A DNA stretch of 64,000 nt from Aeriscardovia sp. (GTDB lineage Bacteria > Actinomycetota > Actinomycetes > Actinomycetales > Bifidobacteriaceae): contig JAGBQH010000006.1 of assembly GCA_017632945.1 (NCBI GenBank), positions 1 through 64,000 on the forward strand. Direction: 5' to 3'. Positions within the stretch are counted from its first letter, which is position 1, and the number at the start of each line of letters is the position of its first letter. The translations under genes and the position numbers were made by a program. Positions 8,078 through 16,443 of the stretch are shown here, piece by piece. Under the pieces are notes generated by a model. The model had not been told where the DNA came from and did no database searches. It saw nothing but the letters and a program-made list of their open reading frames with translations.

Positions 8078-8952
8078 CGGGCTCCTTTACAAACTGTCAT
8101 GAGGGCCTCATAAATAAGATCAATGCCCTCCTGGGTAGAAGAAGAAGTGAGTGATAGATTGGCCTTGGAGAGAAGGGAAAACGACAGGGCCCATACGTCT
8201 TCAGGAAGCGCGCTCTCCCTTTTCATGCACTGCTCTCTTAGCTTGTAGTCCAAAGCTCCTATGACAGCTATCGGGGGCTCTCCATCAGACAGGACCTTTC
8301 TAAGATCTGACAAGGCTGATCTGTCTCCGATGAGGGCTTTCTTTGCCGCATCGAAAGCTGTAAGGCGCGGAGAAAGGCCGGTAGCTGCAAAAACGTCTCC
8401 CTTTGTGACCGTGCCGTGGCTCTCAGAGAGGAGTTGAAGGCAAAAGCCTACTAGAACAGATCCGTCTTCCACGCTCTGAGCCAAAAGAGAGGCCGCTGCG
8501 GGCTCTATTCTTCCTCCTTCTATCTGGAAAAGTTTTTGAACCATGCTTTCTCTGGAAAGGTAGTCCGGCTGGGGATAAAAAGCTGTCTTGCATCCCGCTT
8601 TTTGCAAATCTTTACAGGTTTTGCTCCTTATGAACTTAGAATCTGCCGTGACTAAAAGGATGATGTCGGAATCTGACTTTAAAAAGCTCTCCAGGATTTT
8701 TAAGTACTCAAATTTCACTTCCTGCAGGTTTTTTAAAATCACGAGTTTTGAAGAGGAAAAAAGCCCTGCGCCCAGCGCCTCTCTAAGTTCTAAAGGGCTA
8801 GCGAGGTCGGAAAGCTCTATAACTTCCCTCCCCCCGCCTTCCAACTCTCCTTTGAGCTTTCTCATAAAGTGAGAACTTAGGGCCTCTTGGCCGGCGAAGA
8901 GAATCATCTTCCCCTGAGGGATTTGAGGGAAAGCGTAATCAGATCTGTTCAT
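8065..8952 (-). CDS. holA: DNA polymerase III delta subunit
   Basis: 295 residues; the clamp-loader wrench that opens the sliding clamp. The HolA pattern is visible: an FAGQE start of the degenerate AAA+ domain, the LELREALGAGLFSSSKLVIL segment in the first 80 residues (clamp-contacting region), the LLVTADSK strand, and a C-terminal helical collar with ALDYKLREQ. Walker A is degenerate, as expected for delta. The start lies 14 bases inside the end of the aminotransferase gene. In many Actinobacteria holA follows comEA-comEC; these are absent here. Confidence 0.88.
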   Translation of the reverse strand: MNRSDYAFPQIPQGKMILFAGQEALSSHFMRKLKGELEGGGREVIELSDLASPLELREALGAGLFSSSKLVILKNLQEVKFEYLKILESFLKSDSDIILLVTADSKFIRSKTCKDLQKAGCKTAFYPQPDYLSRESMVQKLFQIEGGRIEPAAASLLAQSVEDGSVLVGFCLQLLSESHGTVTKGDVFAATGLSPRLTAFDAAKKALIGDRSALSDLRKVLSDGEPPIAVIGALDYKLREQCMKRESALPEDVWALSFSLLSKANLSLTSSSTQEGIDLIYEALMTVCKGARWKR

Positions 8953-9898
8953 GCTCCCAGTATTTTTCCTGCTCCGGTTGCTGGTAGTGGATGGCGTGGT
9001 TTGCTTCTTTTACAAAATCCTCATTTACGGTAAAAGCGGCATCATCGATCTGCTTTACAGGGATTACCCATCCGCCTCTTGTCTCATAGACTTCGTCAGC
9101 TTCTTTGAGCCTTTCCATGCTCAGCTTTTCGTAGCGCGTTTCCATCCCCAGCCTCTTGGCATAGGCAAAAAGCTCCCTTTGGCTGGTGCTCCACACGATT
9201 CCTATGGAGGGATCGGGGGTCACCCAAAGGGAACCAAATCTGGCTACGATGGCTGCGTGGGTGCACTCCAAGGCAAAGCCGTCAGTAGTTTCAAACACTA
9301 CGTCGTCTACCCCTCTCCTTGCAGCTTCCCTTTCTGCAGACATATTCACAAGGTAGCTCATGCTCTTTATTCCAAGAAGCAAATAGGGGTAAAGTTTGGC
9401 CGCCTCGCTCGGCCTGCCTGAAGAAATGGAAGAAAGAGAAAGAGGCTTTGTGGAGTGCTCCGTTCCTTCCCCGTCCATGTAGATCCAGGTGCTGGGAACA
9501 CCGGCCTTTTTTTCTTTGCCAATCCCGGTTTTGGGATCAAAGCCCCGGGAGATAAAGATTCTAAGCATGGGATCTTTGCTCGTGCCTTCATACCTGGAGA
9601 TCACATCCTCGCAGGCCTGCCTGAAGGCATCAATCCTGGCTACGGGAAATTCCAGAGTTTTAGTGTGGGAGACCAGTCTCTCTAGGTGCAGCTGCAAGGA
9701 GACTGGAATCTTTCCGTCTATCACGCTTACAGCTTCAAAAAAACCGTCCCCGCGCGAAAAGCCGAGATCAAAGCAGCTAACCTGAAAGAGGTTGGGATCT
9801 GCGTAGATAAGGTGGCTTTCTGAAGTGGGGCCGCCTTTTGGAGAATCGACGTCAAAAAGCTCTCCTGCCACACCACGGGCAAGCACTATGGAAGCCAT
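8939..9898 (-). CDS. PLP-dependent class IV aminotransferase, probable aminodeoxychorismate lyase-like
   Basis: About 319 residues. Fold-type IV PLP enzyme: SRGDGFFEAV near residue 55 (the conserved GDGxFET-like segment), LGIKSMSYLVNM with the Schiff-base Lys (GIKS), then DDVVFETTDGFALECT, which lines the cofactor phosphate. This pattern fits 4-amino-4-deoxychorismate lyases and related actinobacterial proteins, but substrate specificity within class IV (PabC, branched-chain or D-amino acid aminotransferase) cannot be settled by eye. An open frame extends upstream into leuS, but ATG at 9898 overlaps the leuS stop as TAATG and has a GGAGAAG ribosome site, so I used it. No folate genes are adjacent. 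Confidence 0.85.
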   Translation of the reverse strand: MASIVLARGVAGELFDVDSPKGGPTSESHLIYADPNLFQVSCFDLGFSRGDGFFEAVSVIDGKIPVSLQLHLERLVSHTKTLEFPVARIDAFRQACEDVISRYEGTSKDPMLRIFISRGFDPKTGIGKEKKAGVPSTWIYMDGEGTEHSTKPLSLSSISSGRPSEAAKLYPYLLLGIKSMSYLVNMSAEREAARRGVDDVVFETTDGFALECTHAAIVARFGSLWVTPDPSIGIVWSTSQRELFAYAKRLGMETRYEKLSMERLKEADEVYETRGGWVIPVKQIDDAAFTVNEDFVKEANHAIHYQQPEQEKYWEHEQI

Positions 9899-12621
9899 TA
9901 CTTCTCCTTTCTTCCACTCCTGCTCACGAGTGAAACAATCTTGGGCGCCCTGCAAATAACCTTCAAAGGGTCTTCTCCTCCCAGCCACTGCTTCACAGTT
10001 TCCTGGGAAAGGGCAAGCCTTTCAAGATCTTTTTCATCAATATCTGCGGGCACGGAAAGGCGGCACCTTACTTTTCCATCCACCTGCACCACGCATACCA
10101 CTTCTTCCTCCTTCCACTCTTGGGCCTTAGGCCAGGGCGTAAAGGAAAGGGTCTGGGAGTGGCCCAGCTTTTCCCACAGCTCTTCGCATATGTGGGGGGC
10201 GATGGGAAAGAGCATCTTTACCATTCCCTCAGCTGCCGCCCTGGGGCAGAGGGGAAGGGAAGTTAGGTGGTTGTTTAGGACTATAAGCTTGGCGATGGCG
10301 GTGTTTGGCCTCATCTCTTCCATGTCTGCGCTGACGCCCTCTATTGTCTTATTTAACAGCCTTCCTGTCTTTGAGTCCATTTCCTCCGAGACGTGTGCCT
10401 CTCCGGTCTGTTCATCTACCACATTTCTCCACAGCCTCTGAAGAAATCTTTGCGATCCCGCCACGTCTTTCAGATTCCAGGGCCTGGAATCTGAAAGGGG
10501 GCCCATGCTCATCTCGTAAACCCGGAAGGTGTCCGCTCCGTAGTTTTCATACATTTCATCAGGGGTGACCATATTCTTCAGGGATTTGCCCATTTTGCCA
10601 AATTCCCTATTCACCCTCTCGCCTTCAAAGTAAAAGACCTCTTTACCGTCTTCAAATCTGGACTCTATCTGCGATGCCGGCACATACTGTCCCCGGCTGT
10701 CGGTATAGGCATAGGCCTGGACGTAGCCCTGGTTAAAAAGCTTATAGAAGGGCTCTCTGGAGGAAAGGTAGCCAAGATCGTAAAGCACCTTATGCCAGAA
10801 CCTGGCGTAAAGAAGATGTAAAACGGCATGCTCCACTCCTCCCACGTAGAGGTCCACACCTCCCAGATCGTTGGACTGGTCATTATGGAAGGGGGAGAGG
10901 AAGTAGCGATCCTCTGCCGGGTTTACAAAGTGCTTCTCGTCTTTTGGAGAAAGATAGCGCAGGTAGTACCAGCAGCTTCCTGCCCAGTTAGGCATGGTGT
11001 TGGTTTCCCTCCTGTACTTTTTAAGGCCGTCTCCCAAATCCAGCTCCACCTGCACCCATTCTTCATTTCTGGCCAGGGGGGCCGTAGGAAGGGAAGAAGA
11101 ATCGTCGGGATCAAAGCTCTTTGGCCTGTAATCGGGAAGGGAAGGCAGATTTACGGGGAGAAAAGAATCGGGAAGAAGGTGTTCAACCCCGTCTTCTGAG
11201 TAAACTATAGGGAAAGGCTCCCCCCAGTAGCGCTGGCGGGAGAAAAGCCAGTCGCGCAGCCTGTACCTTTGCTCCCTTTCCCCGATTCTTTTTTCTTTTG
11301 CAGCTTTTAATGCTTCTTCTTCCGTGTCAAAGGCCGAAGGGGAGGGATTTTGATCTATAGAGTGAATTCTGGCAAATTTTGCGTCTTCTTCCCCTTCAAT
11401 TCCAAGATGGGGTTCTGAGACGTAATCAGATATAAATACCGGGACATTTTTTTCTCCCACCCTTGCAAAGAGGCCGGAAAAGACGCCGTCCATGCTGTGG
11501 GCCAAAGGATAGGGATGGGAAGATTTGAAAGATGAAAAAAGCGCTTTTGGAGAAGATGCGCCTTCTTTCCACTCTTCTTTCGCATCTTTTGGCCATTTTT
11601 CCGGAAGATCCAAGGAGAGGGAGGAGGGGAGGACGAGGAAAGAGGGATGGGAGAGAAGGGAGGGGTAGGGCAGGAAAACTTCTACCTTTTCTCCTGCAAC
11701 CTCAAACGCGGCCTTAAGGCCCTCGCACTTGCCTATCCAGTTTTTCTGCATTGCCTTTACGGTCTCGGGCCAATCTAGGCCGTCTAAGTCTTCAAGGAGC
11801 CTGTCGGCATAGGCCGTAATCCTCATTGACCACTGCCTGAGTTTCTTTCTGTAGACCGGCCAGTTCCCTCTTTCGCTTTTGCCCTCTTTAGTCACTTCCT
11901 CATTGGCCAGGACCGTTCCCAAGCCGGGGCACCAGTTTACAAAAGAATCTGAAATATAGGCGAGGCGGAAGGAATTTAGAACTTCGCTTTTTTCCTTCGC
12001 GCTCATCTGCTGCCACGGCTTTTGCGTTTTTCTTTTTCCGCTCTCAAACTCTTTTATAAGGTCTTCTATTGGCCGCGCGCACCCCTTCTTGCCGTCGGGG
12101 CGCAAAAAGTCGGGGTCGTAGTAAGAAGAGTAAAGTCTGGCAAAAATCCACTGCGTCCACTTCATGTAATCGGGATCGGTGGTGGCAAAGCTTCTGCGAG
12201 GATCGAAACTAAGGCCAAGGCGCGAAAGCTGGCGGCGCATATTGGCTATGTTTTCTTCCGTGGTTTTACGGGGGTGCTGCCCTGTGGCTATTGCAAACTG
12301 CTCTGCCGGAAGCCCAAAAGCATCAAAGCCTAAGGCATGAAGCACGTTGTAGCCCTGCATGCGTTTAAAGCGGGAAACAAAATCAGTGGCTATATAGCCC
12401 AGAGGGTGGCCTACATGCAGCCCCTTTCCGGACGGGAAGGGGAACATGTCTAAAACGGTATAGGGCTTTCTTTTTCCCGCAAGGCGCCCTTCCCCGTCTC
12501 TCAGGGGCCCCTCGGCGTTGGCTGCAAAGAAGCACCCTTCATCCTTCCATATCTTTTGCCATTTAAGCTCTATTTTTTCGGCTAGGGCCGGGGTATATCT
12601 CCAAGAAGGCGCATCAATCAT
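9898..12621 (-). CDS. leuS: Leucyl-tRNA synthetase
   Basis: 907 residues; class I synthetase charging tRNA-Leu. The HIGH-type motif is HVGH in GKGLHVGHPLGY near residue 70. The KMSKS-type loop is KMGKS in FGKMGKSLKN in the last third. Between them lies a CP1 editing region with an internal charged low-complexity insert (a run rich in Pro, Leu and Ser around residues 320-370). The C-terminal anticodon-binding domain contains CVVQVDGKVR. The ATG at 12621 lies eight bases inside the end of the upstream solute-binding-protein gene, so the two are co-translated. No T-box leader is visible because the gene is internal to a transcript. Confidence 0.97.
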   Translation of the reverse strand: MIDAPSWRYTPALAEKIELKWQKIWKDEGCFFAANAEGPLRDGEGRLAGKRKPYTVLDMFPFPSGKGLHVGHPLGYIATDFVSRFKRMQGYNVLHALGFDAFGLPAEQFAIATGQHPRKTTEENIANMRRQLSRLGLSFDPRRSFATTDPDYMKWTQWIFARLYSSYYDPDFLRPDGKKGCARPIEDLIKEFESGKRKTQKPWQQMSAKEKSEVLNSFRLAYISDSFVNWCPGLGTVLANEEVTKEGKSERGNWPVYRKKLRQWSMRITAYADRLLEDLDGLDWPETVKAMQKNWIGKCEGLKAAFEVAGEKVEVFLPYPSLLSHPSFLVLPSSLSLDLPEKWPKDAKEEWKEGASSPKALFSSFKSSHPYPLAHSMDGVFSGLFARVGEKNVPVFISDYVSEPHLGIEGEEDAKFARIHSIDQNPSPSAFDTEEEALKAAKEKRIGEREQRYRLRDWLFSRQRYWGEPFPIVYSEDGVEHLLPDSFLPVNLPSLPDYRPKSFDPDDSSSLPTAPLARNEEWVQVELDLGDGLKKYRRETNTMPNWAGSCWYYLRYLSPKDEKHFVNPAEDRYFLSPFHNDQSNDLGGVDLYVGGVEHAVLHLLYARFWHKVLYDLGYLSSREPFYKLFNQGYVQAYAYTDSRGQYVPASQIESRFEDGKEVFYFEGERVNREFGKMGKSLKNMVTPDEMYENYGADTFRVYEMSMGPLSDSRPWNLKDVAGSQRFLQRLWRNVVDEQTGEAHVSEEMDSKTGRLLNKTIEGVSADMEEMRPNTAIAKLIVLNNHLTSLPLCPRAAAEGMVKMLFPIAPHICEELWEKLGHSQTLSFTPWPKAQEWKEEEVVCVVQVDGKVRCRLSVPADIDEKDLERLALSQETVKQWLGGEDPLKVICRAPKIVSLVSRSGRKEK

Positions 12622-13495
12622 TTTTTCCTGTCCCTTCGCTCGCTGTTTCCTGGCTGTCTTGAGCCGAGATGGCGGAAGGCATATTGAAAGAAGTTATTTT
12701 GTAGCCGGTTTGACCTATCGTGGCCTTCAAATCCTTCTCCCACGTTCCCGATGTCATCATCAGCTTTATATCCTGGTTTATCTGGTACACAAAGTCGGGG
12801 GAATCTTTTCTAACTGCAATCCCCATGTATTCTGTGGCAAAGCCATTTCCCACAATCTTTAAGTATCCTCCGCCTTTGAACTTATTTAGGGCGCTAAGAA
12901 GCACTCCTCCTGCGCTCACCGCCTGCACGCTGCCGTCAAAAAGCTCGGTTATGCATTGGGGGGCGGAAGGCAAGGAGTGCAGAGACACTCCCCCGCCTAA
13001 AGCGCTTTCAATTACCCTCTGGGCTACAGATCCTGCCGTCACGCACACGCTTTTGCCCTTCAAATCCTGAAGGGAATTTATGGAGTTGTCTTTGGCGCTG
13101 ACAAGCAGCTTTTGGCTTTGCACAAGATAGGGCCCCGCAAAGTCCACGTTTTGCTTGGATGCGGCGGTGATGGGGTAGTTTCCTATAATCATGCCCACTA
13201 CACCGTTGTTTAAATCTGACACGCTTTGCCCTGCGGGAACCTGTTTCCAGATTATCTGCTTATAAGAATAGCCAAGTTTATCGGCTACGTATTCGGCCAC
13301 ATCTATGTCGAATCCTGAATACTTATTGCCCTCCCTAAGGGTAAGGTAGGGAAGATCGGTGGGAATGCCAATCGTAATGGTAGGCCCAGTGGACTGGGCT
13401 ACTGCCCCCATACTGTTTCCGCACGCTGCAAGAAGGAACAAGGAACCGATTGACACGAGCGCGGCTGCGATCTTTGCCACTTTAGCGAGCTTCAT
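12614..13495 (-). CDS. Orphan extracellular solute-binding lipoprotein (family 3, amino-acid type)
   Basis: 293 residues. Lipoprotein signal with lipobox LLAAC near residue 25, followed by a short Gly/Ser linker. The remainder has the two-lobe family 3 pattern: IGIPTDLPYLT, GFDIDVAEYVADKLG, the IIGNYPITAASKQNVDFAGPY region and a second lobe with DLKGKSVCVTAGSVAQ. This family binds polar amino acids for ABC importers. No permease or ATPase is encoded nearby, so it probably serves a transporter encoded elsewhere. Good Shine-Dalgarno GGAGG before ATG at 13495. Its 3' end overlaps leuS by 8 bases. Confidence 0.88.
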   Translation of the reverse strand: MKLAKVAKIAAALVSIGSLFLLAACGNSMGAVAQSTGPTITIGIPTDLPYLTLREGNKYSGFDIDVAEYVADKLGYSYKQIIWKQVPAGQSVSDLNNGVVGMIIGNYPITAASKQNVDFAGPYLVQSQKLLVSAKDNSINSLQDLKGKSVCVTAGSVAQRVIESALGGGVSLHSLPSAPQCITELFDGSVQAVSAGGVLLSALNKFKGGGYLKIVGNGFATEYMGIAVRKDSPDFVYQINQDIKLMMTSGTWEKDLKATIGQTGYKITSFNMPSAISAQDSQETASEGTGKND

Positions 13496-13571
13496 TTATC
13501 CTCCACAGCCGTGCGATTTTCATAATTCGATTTTACCTTTTGAAATTTTGAGGCCGCAGGGCATAAAAAAG

Positions 13572-13644
13572 TGGAGCTAGCCGGATTCGAACCGGCGACC
13601 CTCTCCATGCCATGGAGATGCGCTACCAGCTGCGCTATAGCCCC
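13572..13644 (-). tRNA. tRNA-Ala (anticodon GGC)
   Basis: Acceptor GGGGCTA/TAGCTCC contains the G3:U70 pair that identifies tRNA-Ala. Anticodon arm TCTCC-ATGGCAT-GGAGA gives GGC. T-arm GCCGG-TTCGAAT-CCGGC, discriminator A, no encoded CCA. It is followed by the same CACTTTTTTATGCCC tail as tRNA-Arg. Confidence 0.95.
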
Positions 13645-13672
13645 AACTGGGAAACCAGAGTTTCCTCTAAAG

Positions 13673-13700
13673 AGTATACAGGCAAATTGAAATAATTCAA
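13673..13700 (-). promoter_or_regulatory. Candidate promoter of tRNA-Ala
   Basis: On the minus strand, -35 TTGAAT (13700-13695), 16-base spacer, -10 TATACT (13678-13673). The tRNA 5' end is about 28 bases downstream. The -10 overlaps one arm of the 11-bp inverted repeat at 13677-13731. Confidence 0.5.
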
Positions 13701-13731
13701 CCCCAATGCTTATGTTGTTTATTTGCCTGTA
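13677..13731. repeat. Perfect 11-bp inverted repeat around the tRNA-Ala promoter
   Basis: TACAGGCAAAT at 13677-13687 and ATTTGCCTGTA at 13721-13731 are perfect inverted copies separated by 33 bases. It lies between the stop of the CxxC protein and tRNA-Ala. The inner part contains a second small palindrome (TTGAA/TTCAA). No T-tract follows, so it is unlikely to be a simple terminator; an operator or recombination remnant is possible. Confidence 0.6.
13697..13707 (+). repeat. 11-base repeat, left copy (inverted partner at 14643-14653)
   Basis: TCAACCCCAAT here, with its exact reverse complement ATTGGGGTTGA at 14643-14653. The pair brackets the CxxC-protein gene 13744-14634. The arms are short, so chance is possible. 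Confidence 0.4.
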
Positions 13732-13743
13732 CTTATCTTTTCT

Positions 13744-14634
13744 TTATTTGAGGGACTCAAGTTCCTTAAGCATCTGTTCGGATACCGCTTCTTTGCGTAG
13801 GATTATGTAATCCTTTTCTTCGCAGTGCTGTTTGAATGCTTCTTTAAACTCATCTATGTTTTTCGTCACGCGCGCATAGGCTTCGTATTGGCAGGTTTTG
13901 CCCGATAATCCAAAGGTGACGGCGTAACTGTAGCTGTAGAGATGTTTTTCGGCATCCCACTTCAAATCAGGCACTCCGGTGATTTTTCCAGTTGCGCTAA
14001 TTTTCCACCCGCCAAGAGCAATACCAAAGGGGGCAAGGTGAGCTCCTATGATAGTTCCCTCGATCTCCAAGGGCTTGTCAGTTCCCCACAGCTTTACCGT
14101 GACTTTTCCGTCGTTTTCTTCAATAGTCTCTCCCTTGTCAGCCATTACTGAAACAGAGTACATAAGTCCGTCTGATCCCATAATCGCTACGCGGGCTGCG
14201 TTTGCGTTCTTAAAGCATCCGTTGCACAAAACCCTGGTAGATCCGGGTTCTTGGCATGCAAGATCTGTCCTAAGTTTCCACTCTCCGTCTGCAAAACTGA
14301 GAATGTGGACTTTCCCGCAGACGTTTAGCAGGTTATTTTCTTCAGTAAACCAATCATTTTCTCCAAGATGGTAATGGGCTTTAATCGCGGCAATGGTAGA
14401 GCCCTTGTAGGCATAAGGGTATGCCTTTGGGTATCTCGCCTGATTTCCCTGATAGGGAAGGCCCTTGGTGGATTTAATGTGATCGTCCCATACCCCTATG
14501 AGGTTACTTCCGCAGTAATCGCAAGTAGTATGGGCAATTTGGACGCGAGGGTCCTCTATTCCTAATTCGACGCCGTCTGTTAAATCACAAAACAGCTTCT
14601 GCATCCAGAAAATCAAATGACTCAGATTCTCCAA
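13744..14634 (-). CDS. Uncharacterised protein with two CxxC motifs
   Basis: 296 residues, family not recognised. CDYC (C38, C41) and CNGC (C137, C140) could together bind one metal ion like a split zinc ribbon. There is no signal peptide or membrane segment. The rest looks like a globular beta-rich protein with a charged C-terminus. The annotated start is TTG at 14634 without a clear ribosome site; the first ATG is 30 bases downstream and equally poor. The stop of the upstream membrane-protein gene is 34 bases away, so it could be read from that transcript. The gene sits between inverted 11-base repeats and beside a tRNA gene, a setting often used by acquired genes. No transposase or recombinase signature was seen. 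Confidence 0.7.
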   Translation of the reverse strand: MENLSHLIFWMQKLFCDLTDGVELGIEDPRVQIAHTTCDYCGSNLIGVWDDHIKSTKGLPYQGNQARYPKAYPYAYKGSTIAAIKAHYHLGENDWFTEENNLLNVCGKVHILSFADGEWKLRTDLACQEPGSTRVLCNGCFKNANAARVAIMGSDGLMYSVSVMADKGETIEENDGKVTVKLWGTDKPLEIEGTIIGAHLAPFGIALGGWKISATGKITGVPDLKWDAEKHLYSYSYAVTFGLSGKTCQYEAYARVTKNIDEFKEAFKQHCEEKDYIILRKEAVSEQMLKELESLK

Positions 14635-14642
14635 TAGGTTAA

Positions 14643-14653
14643 ATTGGGGTTGA
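14643..14653 (-). repeat. 11-base repeat, right copy (inverted partner at 13697-13707)
   Basis: ATTGGGGTTGA, exact reverse complement of the left copy. It lies in the 34-base gap between the membrane-protein stop and the TTG start of the CxxC gene. Confidence 0.4.
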
Positions 14654-14668
14654 GTTAATAATTATATA

Positions 14669-15733
14669 TCAATCTTTCTTAAAATTCTGATCAGCCGTAT
14701 TAGAGCTAGATGAGGAGGGGTTAGAAGCTAAAGTGGAAGGGCTCTTTTTTTCCTTTTCCTTCCCGCCTTCAGCGCTCTGCTCAGGCGAAGAATTTGTAGG
14801 GGCGGAGGGAGTAGAAGGCTGTTTTACTTCCGTCTTTTCACCGCTTTGAGAAGGGGCGGGAACCGAACCGGAATCAGAGCCGGAAGTTGACGGGGATTTA
14901 GTTTCAGAAGAAGTAGAGGGAGCGGGAGAAGAAGTGGAAGGAGATGAGGGGGAGGCAGGAGAAATTGCCGAGGAGCCTGAAGAAGGGGCGGAGGGAGTAG
15001 AAGAAGCGGAGGACGAAGAAGAACTCCCTTTTTCTTCAGCCTGATTTGTGAGCTTTTGAGCGTCCTCTTTAATGCTTTTTGATTTATTTACGGCGTCCCT
15101 TAAGAAGACGTCCGTCCCCTTTCCCCCTGTGACGAAAAGTATGATTCCGCACACTACCACCAAAGTAAGCAGAGAGGAAATGATGGATACGGCTATGACC
15201 TTCTTTTTTGTCTTCTTCCTTTCCTTTCTAAAGCTCTTTACCGGAGCCAAAGGAGCGGAGGGAACTACCGTAGAAGAACTCGAAACGGTCCTTCCCACGG
15301 GCTTTGCATGCCTGGGACGCGCCGAAGAAAGCCTGGGAGGAAGATGAGGGGAAAATTGGGCTGGTAACTCATCTTGCTCTAGGTATATCGGGGCGCTTAC
15401 GGACCTTCTTTCTTCCCTTCGGCTTTCCTTCTCTTTTTCCCCCTTATTTTCATCTTCATCCTGATCGTCATCGCGATTTCCCTTAATTCTTTTAGAAGAC
15501 TCGTCGATAACGTTTTTATAAAGCTGGCTTGAAATAGTGGAAATTATGGAGGCCAAGGCAGCTCCTATGATGGAGCCTGCAAGCCCTATTTTGGCTGTAA
15601 GAAAAAAAACCGTTATGGCCGACAGCCCAGAGGCTGCAATCTGGGCAAAAGAAATATTTTTAAAGAAATTCCTCCAGCGGCTTTTGCCTCCGGACTTATT
15701 CTTTTTGGCCGTTCTCTCCTCCCGCGTTCCAAT
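14669..15733 (-). CDS. Membrane protein with Ser/Pro-rich tail; start uncertain
   Basis: The stop is at 14669. The first conventional in-frame start is TTG at 15556 (295 residues). The frame stays open upstream to 15745 and encodes clearly protein-like sequence: basic KSGGKSRWRNFF, then hydrophobic GLSAITVFFLTAKIG and GSIIGAALASIIS, which look like a membrane hairpin. I therefore extend the call to an ATT at 15733, but no ATG/GTG/TTG is available there. Next come a charged cytoplasmic segment, a transmembrane helix near VIAVSIISSLLTLVVVCGII, and about 120 residues rich in Ser, Pro and Thr, probably outside the cell. The upstream part would overlap the 3' end of the phosphatase gene by about 38 bases. 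Function unknown. Confidence 0.7.
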   Translation of the reverse strand: MGTREERTAKKNKSGGKSRWRNFFKNISFAQIAASGLSAITVFFLTAKIGLAGSIIGAALASIISTISSQLYKNVIDESSKRIKGNRDDDQDEDENKGEKEKESRREERRSVSAPIYLEQDELPAQFSPHLPPRLSSARPRHAKPVGRTVSSSSTVVPSAPLAPVKSFRKERKKTKKKVIAVSIISSLLTLVVVCGIILFVTGGKGTDVFLRDAVNKSKSIKEDAQKLTNQAEEKGSSSSSSASSTPSAPSSGSSAISPASPSSPSTSSPAPSTSSETKSPSTSGSDSGSVPAPSQSGEKTEVKQPSTPSAPTNSSPEQSAEGGKEKEKKSPSTLASNPSSSSSNTADQNFKKD

Positions 15734-16373
15734 CGCATTTATAGGCTATGGAGGGGCCCTCGTTAAATGAGGCCATGGCCCATCTGCCCCTCCGTCTTTC
15801 AAAGCGGGCCCAGAAGGCGTTATTCATATCCAGCAGGGCCGCTCCCTTAGAAAAGCTTAAATTACTACCCTCTGAAAAAATGAAGCGGATGCAGTCATTG
15901 ATGCAGGTGCCGTGGGAAAAGATGAAAAGCTTGTCAAAGTCCCCTTTTGTTTCCGTCCACTCCATCACAGCCTCCCCCGTTCTTTTGGCAACCTCTTCGT
16001 GGGGTTCGACGCCGTATTTAAGTTCAGTGCCTTCCCCCTTTAGCCAGCCTTCAAGATCCTCAGGATACTTCTGTGAAAGTTCTGAAACTAACTCTCCTTC
16101 CCACTGACCGAATTTCCTTTCTATCAGCCTGGGGTCCTCTTCCACTTTCAGGCCTAAGGGATCTGCAAAAATATGCGCCGTCTGGCACGCGCGGGTCATG
16201 CCCGAACACACTACAAGAGATCTAGAATCTGGCCTGTACCTTTCGGTCAGGGCCTTGGCGCTCTGCTTAGCTTGCCAAATTCCCACTTTGTTGAGCGCAG
16301 GATTGCCCTGGATGCGGCCGGTGATATTCCAATCCGTCTGTCCGTGACGAATCAAAAAAAGAGTGTCAATCAA
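15696..16373 (-). CDS. Histidine phosphatase family protein (phosphoglycerate mutase-like)
   Basis: 225 residues. The catalytic RHG loop is in LIRHGQTDWN near residue 9, with the second conserved Arg/Glu region in CSGMTRACQTAHIF and LIERKFGQWEGEL, and the second catalytic His in FSHGTCIND. This is the cofactor-dependent mutase/phosphatase fold; sequence cannot tell a broad phosphatase from a true mutase, though the short form near nucleotide-sugar genes suggests a phosphatase. TTG at 16373 has AAGGAG eight bases upstream. It lies 70 bases after the GlmU-like gene, in the same direction. Confidence 0.88.
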   Translation of the reverse strand: MIDTLFLIRHGQTDWNITGRIQGNPALNKVGIWQAKQSAKALTERYRPDSRSLVVCSGMTRACQTAHIFADPLGLKVEEDPRLIERKFGQWEGELVSELSQKYPEDLEGWLKGEGTELKYGVEPHEEVAKRTGEAVMEWTETKGDFDKLFIFSHGTCINDCIRFIFSEGSNLSFSKGAALLDMNNAFWARFERRRGRWAMASFNEGPSIAYKCDWNAGGENGQKE

Positions 16374-16443
16374 AGCTAAATCTCCTTATGCGACTTAGAC
16401 ATGCCTTTTCCTTTTGAAGAATCGGGCAACTCTTCTTATCATT

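Noticed and set aside
16392..16442. Short frames MIRRVARFFKRKRHV and MSKSHKEI between glmU and the phosphatase
   Set aside because: Very short, and no conservation evidence; the second is simply the phosphatase ribosome-site region.
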